A stretch of 6,274 nucleotides of DNA, taken from NCBI GenBank assembly GCA_900315105.1, contig OMXX01000171.1, positions 1 to 6,274 of the forward strand. The letters are read 5' to 3'. The notes beneath the pieces were generated by a model. The model ran no database searches and was not told where the DNA came from. It saw only the letters and a program-made list of their open reading frames with translations. Origin of the DNA: an uncultured Prevotellaceae bacterium. Its GTDB lineage: Bacteria; Bacteroidota; Bacteroidia; Bacteroidales; Bacteroidaceae. Positions 1 to 4,879 of this stretch are shown in pieces. How positions within the stretch are numbered: position 1 is the stretch's first letter; each line of letters begins with the position of its first letter. The position numbers and the translations under genes are program-made.

Positions 1-18
1 TTCAAATTCTCTTTTCAT
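1..18 (-). CDS. Start of an unidentified gene running off the left edge
   Basis: An ATG on the minus strand at 18-16 opens the frame MKREFE, which then leaves the window. It lies about 110 nt downstream of a good Bacteroidetes-type promoter pointing the same way (135-165). A purine-rich AGGCAAAG lies a few bases before the ATG and could serve as a ribosome-binding site. Six residues cannot identify the product. The call rests on promoter, spacing and start codon only, so the true start could also lie further left. Confidence 0.35.
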
Positions 19-134
19 AATGCTTTGCCTGTTGTGTTAATAATAATGTTAGCAGTCCATGATTTTACGCGTCTTGGAAGTCGCGCCTTTGTGTGTAGTA
101 TGGTCTACAAGGTATATAGTTATTACGACTTCGG

Positions 135-165
135 CAAAGATATAAAAAAATAATGATAAAAACAA
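135..165 (-). promoter_or_regulatory. Leftward Bacteroidetes-type promoter (TTG-N20-TATCTTTG)
   Basis: On the minus strand the -7 element TATCTTTG is at 142-135 and a TTG -33 element at 165-163, with a 20-nt spacer. This is the same layout as the AraC promoter at 1226-1257. Transcription should begin near 128 and run left. The leader of about 110 nt before the first plausible ATG (18) includes a small hairpin, TGTAG at 94-98 pairing with CTACA at 105-109. The surrounding 140-185 is strongly A/T rich, as expected for an upstream promoter region. Confidence 0.55.
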
Positions 166-220
166 GATTAAATATTTTTATTATGTTCCGCCCACATGGC
201 ATTTGCGCCCTCATCCGACG

Positions 221-252
221 AAAAACGGCGGACGGCCACAAGGGCCGCACCG
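221..252 (-). terminator. Rho-independent terminator of the AraC-family gene
   Basis: Read on the minus strand, a GC-rich hairpin lies about 25 nt past the AraC stop codon. CGGCC (233-237) pairs with GGCCG (243-247) around a 5-nt loop, extended by CGG (229-231) and CCG (250-252) across a small asymmetric bulge. It is followed, after three more bases, by TTTTT (225-221). A second overlapping hairpin is possible from TCCG at 214-217 to CGGA at 229-232. Seen: hairpin plus T-run in the right place. Inferred: termination. Confidence 0.6.
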
Positions 253-276
253 GATATTCCATGATCATCCCTTTTT

Positions 277-1203
277 CTATCCCTGTGGCTTCATCTCTTT
301 GAGAAACTCCGTCAACGTCTTTCCGGTCTGTTCCTTGAAGAATCGGGCGAGATGATTAGGCTCCGAGAAATGAAGCTGGAAGGCTATTTCCTTGATGGAA
401 TCATCTGTAAACAGCAGGCGTTGCTTCACCTCCTGAAGCAACCGCTGTTTAAGCAGATGACTGGCACTGACGCCAAACTGCCTTTGAACACACTGATTGA
501 GTGTCACACGACTCAGATGCATCATATCGGCATAGTCATTGACGCGGTTCGACTCGGTGATATGCCGCTCCAAGAGTTGCTTGTACTGATAGGCATAGTT
601 GTTCTGCGGCGGAGCGAATGGGAGGTTGAAGCGGCGGGCATAGAGACGGTTCAACTTCAAGAGAAACTCATAAAGGAAAGCCAGGATCATCTGATAGCTG
701 TCAGCAACAGGATTCCGCAGTTCCACTTTCATATCTTTCAATAAGTTGAGAAATGGCTGAGCCTCTTCCTCTGTCATATCGAAATACGTTGGCTTGTCAT
801 TTTGGTAGCAATAGAGCAACCGGTACATGAAGTACTGGTCGCGGAGAAAGTTGGCAATAAACTCTTCCTGAAAGATTAAAAAGGTATATTCCGGCGTACC
901 CTTCCCCGTATGCCACTCTTGCTGCTGATAAGGTGAGATGATGAGCAGCATGCCATCATGGAGATCAATCCGCTCACCATTCAGAAGCATGTATCCCTCC
1001 GCCTTTCTAAAGAAGTAGAACTCGAAGAAGTCGGTCATATACCGTTTCTTTATATGAAACCACGGTGCCTTCTCCGTACTGTCCGCGGTATTGAGGAGAA
1101 AGTCTACACCGCACGCTGTCTTCGTGTAGTGCATCAGTGCCAGTTGACTGGCTTTCACATCCGAGAAGGTACCGAGTTCCTTCGTACTGTTTACTTTCAT
1201 CAT
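277..1203 (-). CDS. AraC-family transcriptional regulator (308 aa)
   Basis: DNA-binding regulator with an N-terminal cupin-like sensing domain, containing the stretch EFYFFRKAEGYMLLNGE and a following ISPYQQQEWH, and a C-terminal AraC double helix-turn-helix. In the HTH region, DYADMMHLSRVTLNQCVQRQ is the first recognition unit and SIKEIAFQLHFSEPNHLARF the second, ending in the family signature FKEQTGKTLTEF. The open frame extends upstream to 1323, but ATG at 1203 is chosen: the -7 element TATCTTTG at 1233-1226 puts the transcript start near 1219, so upstream starts would not be in the mRNA, and AAAGGTCAGG precedes this ATG. A second ATG follows directly at 1200. It is divergent from the sirtuin-Fic operon, so it is likely that operon's regulator and its own. 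The inducer cannot be read from sequence. A terminator follows at 221-252. Confidence 0.92.
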   Translation of the reverse strand: MMKVNSTKELGTFSDVKASQLALMHYTKTACGVDFLLNTADSTEKAPWFHIKKRYMTDFFEFYFFRKAEGYMLLNGERIDLHDGMLLIISPYQQQEWHTGKGTPEYTFLIFQEEFIANFLRDQYFMYRLLYCYQNDKPTYFDMTEEEAQPFLNLLKDMKVELRNPVADSYQMILAFLYEFLLKLNRLYARRFNLPFAPPQNNYAYQYKQLLERHITESNRVNDYADMMHLSRVTLNQCVQRQFGVSASHLLKQRLLQEVKQRLLFTDDSIKEIAFQLHFSEPNHLARFFKEQTGKTLTEFLKEMKPQG

Positions 1204-1225
1204 AGGCCTGACCTTTATTTGAGTA

Positions 1226-1257
1226 CAAAGATAACGAAACAAAATGTGACATGCAAG
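1226..1257 (-). promoter_or_regulatory. Promoter of the AraC-family gene (CTTG-N20-TATCTTTG)
   Basis: Minus strand: -7 element TATCTTTG at 1233-1226, TTG of the -33 element at 1256-1254, spacer 20 nt. The predicted transcript start is near 1219, giving a leader of only about 16 nt before ATG 1203. The -33 element overlaps the direct repeat CATGC and the centre of the operator candidate at 1240-1275, an arrangement that would suit autoregulation. Confidence 0.65.
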
Positions 1258-1275
1258 CTCATGCTTTTCATTTTG
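1240..1275. promoter_or_regulatory. Candidate operator in the divergent regulator/operon promoter region
   Basis: CAAAATG at 1240-1246 and CATTTTG at 1269-1275 form a perfect 7-bp inverted repeat. Inside it CATGC occurs twice, at 1250-1254 and 1260-1264, ten bases apart and so on the same helical face. AraC proteins commonly bind direct half-sites one or two turns apart. The site covers the -33 element of the AraC promoter and lies about 50 bp upstream of the operon's -7 element, placing it to repress one and activate the other. Binding itself is inferred. Confidence 0.4.
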
Positions 1276-1322
1276 GTATTTCTGCTGATTTTTTTGGTAA
1301 CGATGAGTTGACTGAATCACCA

Positions 1323-1330
1323 TACCTTTG
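1323..1330 (+). promoter_or_regulatory. -7 element (TACCTTTG) of the sirtuin-Fic operon
   Basis: TACCTTTG matches the Bacteroidetes -7 consensus TAnnTTTG and would start transcription near 1336, about 58 nt before the first gene's ATG at 1394. A good -33 element at the usual 19-21 nt is missing. The nearest candidate is TTTTTGG at 1291-1297, with a spacer of 25 nt. A weak -33 fits a promoter that depends on an activator such as the divergent AraC protein. Confidence 0.5.
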
Positions 1331-1393
1331 CACCCGAAATCAGACGGTGAACCAATTCCCGTTGAGGTAACGCATAACGAAAGTAAAAAGACA

Positions 1394-2362
1394 ATGACAT
1401 TCTATGAGAATTGGGTCACACAGACCCAGCAGAACTACTCTATGTATTATCAACTCTATCAGCAGGGCGGTACACCTTATCAGATGAGTCATAAGGCCAA
1501 GCCGGCGTGGGAGGAACAGATCCGTCAAGCTGCAAAGGCCATCAGTGAGGCAGACGCCATCCTTGTCGGCGGAGCTTCCGGACTGTCAGCAGCCGGTGGC
1601 GGTGACTTCTACTACAGTGATACGCCCTCCTTCTATCAGGCTTTCGGGCGCTTTGCCAAGAAGTATGGTGTCAAGAATGCTTTTGAGGGCAGCTTCCGCC
1701 ACTGGGACACACCCAATGAGAAATGGGCGTTCTTAGCTACATTTCTCTATACCACTCAGACAGCTCCCGTACGTGAGCCTTACAAGGATCTCGACACCAT
1801 TCTCAAAGGCAAGGACTTTTTCGTCTTAACAACGAATCAGGACACACAGTTCATGAAGCTCTATCCCGAGGATAAGGTGGCCGAGATACAAGGCGACCAT
1901 CGTTTCTTCCAGTGTTCCCGTCAGTGTACTGATGAGGTATGGGATGCCGTGGAACCCGTCAAGAAAATGATTGAGTCGTTGGGCGAGGACAAGACGGCTG
2001 TGCCCGACGAGCTGATTCCCCGTTGCCCCCACTGTGGTGCCGAGGCTTTCCCCTGGGTACGTGGCTACGGCAACTTTCTGGAAGGAAAGAAGTATCAGGA
2101 GCAGTATCAGAAAGTCTCCGACTGGATCGAGCAGCATGCCGACAAGAAGATTCTCTTCCTGGAGCTTGGCGTGGGAAGAATCACACCGATGTTTGTCCAG
2201 GAACCGTTCTGGAACCTCACCCTCGCTTTCCCGCACGCTAAGTATCTGTCGGTGAACAATAAGTATGACTTCCTGCCGGAACAGATAGAGGACAAGGGCC
2301 AGGTCATCGTGGGCGATATCGCCAAAGTGTTGAAAGAAATAAGACAGGATCTCGGAAAGTAA
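1394..2362 (+). CDS. Class-M-like sirtuin (SIR2 family), putative NAD-dependent ADP-ribosyltransferase, 322 aa
   Basis: SIR2 Rossmann-fold protein. NAD-binding GGASGLS is at residues 59-65; TTNQD (146-150) replaces the canonical TQNID and keeps the Asn; ELGVG (257-261) and SVNNK (286-290) complete the C-terminal nucleotide site. A zinc ribbon is visible as C174-x3-C178 and C211-x2-C214. The usual catalytic His of the HG motif is Gln (IQGD, Q166). In class M sirtuins (SirTM) this His-to-Gln exchange goes with protein ADP-ribosylation rather than deacetylation. SirTM of Gram-positive pathogens modify a lipoylated GcvH-like carrier and lie beside a macrodomain, GcvH-L and LplA2; none of these is in this window. 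The frame is open from a TTG at 1328, but that codon overlaps the promoter, so ATG 1394 is chosen. It is first in the operon, 7 nt before the next gene. SIR2 fold: firm. Transferase activity: inference. Confidence 0.88.
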   Translation: MTFYENWVTQTQQNYSMYYQLYQQGGTPYQMSHKAKPAWEEQIRQAAKAISEADAILVGGASGLSAAGGGDFYYSDTPSFYQAFGRFAKKYGVKNAFEGSFRHWDTPNEKWAFLATFLYTTQTAPVREPYKDLDTILKGKDFFVLTTNQDTQFMKLYPEDKVAEIQGDHRFFQCSRQCTDEVWDAVEPVKKMIESLGEDKTAVPDELIPRCPHCGAEAFPWVRGYGNFLEGKKYQEQYQKVSDWIEQHADKKILFLELGVGRITPMFVQEPFWNLTLAFPHAKYLSVNNKYDFLPEQIEDKGQVIVGDIAKVLKEIRQDLGK

Positions 2363-2369
2363 ACTACGT

Positions 2370-3038
2370 ATGGAAAACAAGATCACAGAAGCCAAGGACT
2401 GGATCAGCCAGGCTGACGCCCTCCTCATAGGGGCCAGCAATGGCTTGTCTATTGCTGAAGGCTATGACATCTTCGCCAATGACGAGCGGTTCCGGCAACT
2501 GTTTGCCGACTTCCAGCAAAGGTTCGGCATCCGCAATGTCCTTGAAGGATGTTTTTATTCCTATCCGTCAGAGAGCGACAGAGAAACATTCTTTAAGCGA
2601 CTAAGGCAAGTCTGGATTGATAATTACGAACCTTCGGAAGTGATGACGGATCTGCGCCGCATCGTTAACGACAAACCTTATTTTATCATCACTTCTAATG
2701 CCGACACTCATCTCGAACTCTCCGGTTTCGATGCTGACAAGGTCTTTGAGATAGAAGGTACGTTTGAAAGGACTGGAGAGATCGATGACAAGACAGAGGA
2801 GCTGCAGACTTTCATCCGGCAATATGCCAACAGCAATCTTGTCGTATTGGAATTGGGCATTGGCAGCCATAATAGGATGATCAAAGTGCCACTCATGCAA
2901 CTTATAGCACAGCAGGCTGGTTGGAGATATGTCACGCTCAATCTGGCACAGGAATTGTTTATTCCTCAGCATATTGCCGACCGGAGCATTGGACTGGCAG
3001 GTGACATCAGTAAAACATTGAAGGAACTATCAACATGA
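2370..3038 (+). CDS. Short sirtuin paralogue lacking the zinc module (222 aa)
   Basis: Clearly related to the preceding protein. GASNGLS (21-27) matches GGASGLS, ITSNAD (107-112) matches LTTNQD, VLELGIG (159-165) matches FLELGVG, and AGDISKTLKEL near the end matches VGDIAKVLKEI. There is also a shared GIRNVLEG / GVKNAFEG block. It is 100 residues shorter. The whole zinc ribbon is absent: no cysteine lies between the catalytic loop and ELGIG, and the only Cys is C61. The position of the catalytic His (Gln in the neighbour) is Glu (E129 in EIEGTFER). The NAD pocket looks kept, so it may bind NAD or ADP-ribose, act as a non-catalytic subunit or paired partner of the first sirtuin, or use a different chemistry. 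It starts 7 nt after the first gene, behind GGAAAG, and its TGA overlaps the Fic start (ATGA), so the genes are probably translationally coupled. Confidence 0.85.
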   Translation: MENKITEAKDWISQADALLIGASNGLSIAEGYDIFANDERFRQLFADFQQRFGIRNVLEGCFYSYPSESDRETFFKRLRQVWIDNYEPSEVMTDLRRIVNDKPYFIITSNADTHLELSGFDADKVFEIEGTFERTGEIDDKTEELQTFIRQYANSNLVVLELGIGSHNRMIKVPLMQLIAQQAGWRYVTLNLAQELFIPQHIADRSIGLAGDISKTLKELST

Positions 3039-3880
3039 AAAGGATTACCGATCCGCGCAGCGGGTACTATCATAAGAATGGCCGTGGAGGAACGGCTTAC
3101 GAGTCGTTCGTGCCACAGCCTCTTCAGCATATCGTCATCAACGTTGAAGATAAGGGGCACAACGGACAGGAGCCTGCGCTTCTTGCCCTCGCTGACAAAG
3201 CTTTGGAACATCTCAAGGCAAAAGATGCGGAAGGTAAGGAGATGACGGAGGAGATTGCGGAGTCTTCCGTGCGTCTCGAGTGGAACGTTCCGCCGATGGT
3301 CCTGCTGTCGTTAGGTGACGAGACCGAGAAAAAAAAGCGCGACATTGACCAGCAGAACATGGTACGGGCTATCCGCTACGGCATCGACAGTCTTGAGCGG
3401 TTACCCCTCTCAGGCCGACTGCTCAAAGACCTTCATTGGGTAGCGATGCAGGGTGAGCATAACGAGAAGAAATACCCGGGAGAGTTTCGTACGTCCCCTA
3501 TCTGGATGGGAGATGAGCACGACACCCTCGAGTCGGCACCTTTCATTCCACCGGCACCCGATGACATGCTCAAGGCTTTCTATGACCTTGAACAATACAT
3601 CAATGCCGATGACGATGTGCATCCGCTTATTAAAGCGGCACTCATCCATTACCAGTTTGAGGTTATCCATCCGTTCATTGACGGTAACGGGCGCGTGGGA
3701 CAATTGCTCACACTGCTCTTCCTCAATGAGCGCGGTATTCTCAAGGGAGCTGCCGTCAATCTTCCACGAGTCTTCCACTTGCGCCAGTTCCCATATTTCA
3801 CCGGTCTGGCATCGGTGGAAATCTCCGGAACCTATGAAAAATGGGTTCGCTTCTTCTTGGAGGCATTGATGGTAGCATAA
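3035..3880 (+). CDS. Fic-domain protein, altered motif and shortened C-terminus (281 aa)
   Basis: Fic proteins transfer AMP (or other phosphate-containing groups) from a nucleotide to a protein hydroxyl. Visible are the Fic_N opening AYESFVPQPL (21-30), an inhibitory-helix-like SVRLEW (78-83, (S/T)xxxE with E82), GEFRTSPIWMG (149-159) and IPPAP (171-175) of the flap region, and the core HPFIDGNGRVGQ (212-223). H212, D216, N218 and R220 are the expected catalytic and phosphate-binding residues. The second Arg of HPFx(D/E)GNGRxxR is Gln (Q223). That Arg normally holds the ATP phosphates and pairs with the inhibitory Glu, so both activity and autoinhibition may be changed. The protein stops right after KWVRFFLEAL, where relatives carry a further linker and often a winged helix. 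It is third in the sirtuin operon, overlapping the gene before by 4 nt, with GAAGGAAC as Shine-Dalgarno-like sequence. Family: firm; activity: open. Confidence 0.9.
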   Translation: MKRITDPRSGYYHKNGRGGTAYESFVPQPLQHIVINVEDKGHNGQEPALLALADKALEHLKAKDAEGKEMTEEIAESSVRLEWNVPPMVLLSLGDETEKKKRDIDQQNMVRAIRYGIDSLERLPLSGRLLKDLHWVAMQGEHNEKKYPGEFRTSPIWMGDEHDTLESAPFIPPAPDDMLKAFYDLEQYINADDDVHPLIKAALIHYQFEVIHPFIDGNGRVGQLLTLLFLNERGILKGAAVNLPRVFHLRQFPYFTGLASVEISGTYEKWVRFFLEALMVA

Positions 3881-4154
3881 ATGTCTGACTACTCCGAATT
3901 GGATCGCCATTAGCCTGTATAATTCATAGATCCTTTTGTAGGTGGCCGCCATGTTGCGTAAGGGAAAATCCCCATCGAATTCTTGTATGTCATTGCGGTT
4001 TTGTTATTATTGAAATTTTACTGGTTGCAAAAGTAGCGTATTTATCTGAATGATAGCCGAAATCTCCGCATTATTTATGCCAAATAAATATTCCGGTAAT
4101 CAAAATGGTAGTATTATATAAAATATTGGTAGTCAATAAGTGAGCAGAACCGTT
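3881..4154. other. Gene-free AT-rich spacer with a possible minus-strand relic
   Basis: No convincing gene is seen on either strand. In 3881-3990 a minus-strand frame reads DFPLRNMAATYKRIYELYR and runs on across the 3' end of the Fic gene. It looks somewhat protein-like, has no in-frame ATG before 3952, and may be the remains of an inserted sequence. Minus-strand TACTTTTG at 4035-4028 resembles a -7 element for it, but a -33 element at the right spacing is lacking. No terminator is visible behind the Fic gene. The rest, up to the Fur-family promoter, is AT rich and holds the inverted repeat listed separately. Confidence 0.35.
4072..4090. repeat. 7-bp inverted repeat upstream of the Fur-family gene
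   Basis: TATTTAT (4072-4078) and ATAAATA (4084-4090) are perfect reverse complements around GCCAA. A/T-rich palindromes of about 19 bp are typical targets of Fur-type dimers, but this one lies about 65 bp upstream of the -7 element, far for a repressor. Nearer the promoter, GGTAATCAAA (4095-4104) and GGTAGTCAAT (4128-4137) form an imperfect direct repeat. An operator role is only a suggestion. Confidence 0.25.
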
Positions 4155-4162
4155 TACCTTTG
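4155..4162 (+). promoter_or_regulatory. -7 element (TACCTTTG) of the Fur-family gene
   Basis: TACCTTTG matches TAnnTTTG and places the transcript start near 4168, about 30 nt before ATG 4198. The -33 side is weak; TTGG at 4126-4129 is 25 nt away instead of the usual 19-21. The bases CTTTGTACTCAAA (4158-4170) are identical to those at the AraC promoter on the opposite strand (1230-1218). Confidence 0.55.
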
Positions 4163-4197
4163 TACTCAAAAAAATATATTGAGATAAATCGTAAAAA

Positions 4198-4617
4198 ATG
4201 AATAGTATAGACATAGAAAATTTCTTAAACAGGAAAGGGGTTAAGCCCACTTCCAACCGTATCCTTGTCGCTAAAGAGTTGATGAAGGTATCCCATCCGG
4301 TCAGCCTTGCCGATTTGGAAATCTTGTTGGGGTTTTCAATGGATAAAGCGAGCATTTTCAGAGTGCTTGAACTTTTTTCTGAAAAGGAAATAGTCCATGT
4401 GATAGAGGATGGCAGCCGCTCTTTCAAATATGAGTTGTGTTATAGCGACACACATCACACCATTTCAGACCAGCATGTTCACTTTTATTGCGAGCGGTGC
4501 AAGCAAACATATTGTTTTGAATCGGATCGTATCCCTCTGGTAAATATACCCGAAGGTTTTTATCCGCACGCCATCAATTATATGATAAAGGGTATTTGCC
4601 CGAATTGCTTAAAATAA
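4198..4617 (+). CDS. Fur-family metal-responsive transcriptional regulator (139 aa)
   Basis: Winged-helix repressor of the Fur/Zur/PerR superfamily, of typical length. Residues 1-85 form the DNA-binding domain, with the recognition helix ASIFRVLELFSEKEIV (51-66) matching the family's TVYRxLxxLxxxGLV. Residues 86-139 form the dimerisation and metal domain, with HVHFYCERC (93-101) supplying the H93/H95 sensory ligands. C98-x2-C101 together with C134-x2-C137 (CPNC) make the structural zinc site. Which metal or oxidant it senses cannot be told from these residues. It has its own promoter at 4155-4162; the ATG at 4198 follows an A-rich leader with no strong Shine-Dalgarno, as is common in Bacteroidetes. 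Its codon use is more A/T rich than the sirtuin operon's, and an integrase scar begins directly behind its stop codon, so it may have come with, or been left by, a mobile element. No obvious target gene is beside it. Confidence 0.9.
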   Translation: MNSIDIENFLNRKGVKPTSNRILVAKELMKVSHPVSLADLEILLGFSMDKASIFRVLELFSEKEIVHVIEDGSRSFKYELCYSDTHHTISDQHVHFYCERCKQTYCFESDRIPLVNIPEGFYPHAINYMIKGICPNCLK

Positions 4618-4643
4618 CCTACTTGGGGTGTTGTCAAGACGAT

Positions 4644-4781
4644 AGTGAGAGCAGGATGGACGGCAAGAGCCGTGAGGCGGTGGAGATTAACGGAAGGTTG
4701 GAGAACCTGTTACTTTCCATTCAATCTGCCTATCTGTCGTTGATTGCCAAAGGACAGCCATTTGATATTACTACCGTCTAA
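4644..4781 (+). pseudogene. Fragment of a tyrosine recombinase (integrase) N-terminal region
   Basis: From about 4650 the frame reads SRMDGKSREAVEINGRLEN and continues through SIQSAYLSLIAKGQPFD before a stop at 4779-4781. This matches the end of the arm-binding domain of Bacteroidetes conjugative-transposon integrases, where a W-x-x-x-x-G-R-x-x-GKS-x-E-A-x-E-x-N-x-x-L-D/E pattern leads into a helix before the SAM-like core-binding domain. The preceding N-terminal beta strands, the core-binding domain and the catalytic R-H-R-Y domain are all missing. An ATG at 4596 keeps the frame open into the 3' end of the Fur gene, but that part shows no similarity, so the fragment is not a functional gene. 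It marks an old integration or deletion event. Confidence 0.65.
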
Positions 4782-4879
4782 CTACACACAACTATGTTTT
4801 TGAGGCCTTCAAGTATACCGAAAGCCTTATAATAGTTATTCTACAAGTAATCTTTCAACAGTAGAGATACGCATCTGTT

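Noticed and set aside
65..268. 67-residue minus-strand open frame before the AraC gene
   Set aside because: It covers the terminator hairpin and the leftward promoter, has no ribosome-binding site and has unnatural composition.
1204..1323. 40-residue N-terminal extension of the AraC protein
   Set aside because: Those codons lie upstream of the predicted transcript start and across the promoter; the extension is rich in Q/K/H and unlike AraC proteins.
1328..1393. 22-residue N-terminal extension of the first sirtuin from a TTG
   Set aside because: The TTG lies inside the -7 element TACCTTTG, so it cannot be in the mRNA from this promoter.
1826..2440. 204-residue minus-strand frame across the two sirtuin genes
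   Set aside because: It is antisense to well-supported SIR2 coding sequence, spans both genes and shows no recognisable domain.
3410..3952. 180-residue minus-strand frame as a real gene
   Set aside because: Most of it is antisense to the conserved Fic core. Only the first part outside the Fic gene looks protein-like, and that is reported as a possible relic.
4803..4827. Hairpin AGGC-TTC/GAA-GCCT as a terminator for the integrase relic or radical SAM gene
   Set aside because: The stem has a mismatch and no T-run follows on either strand.
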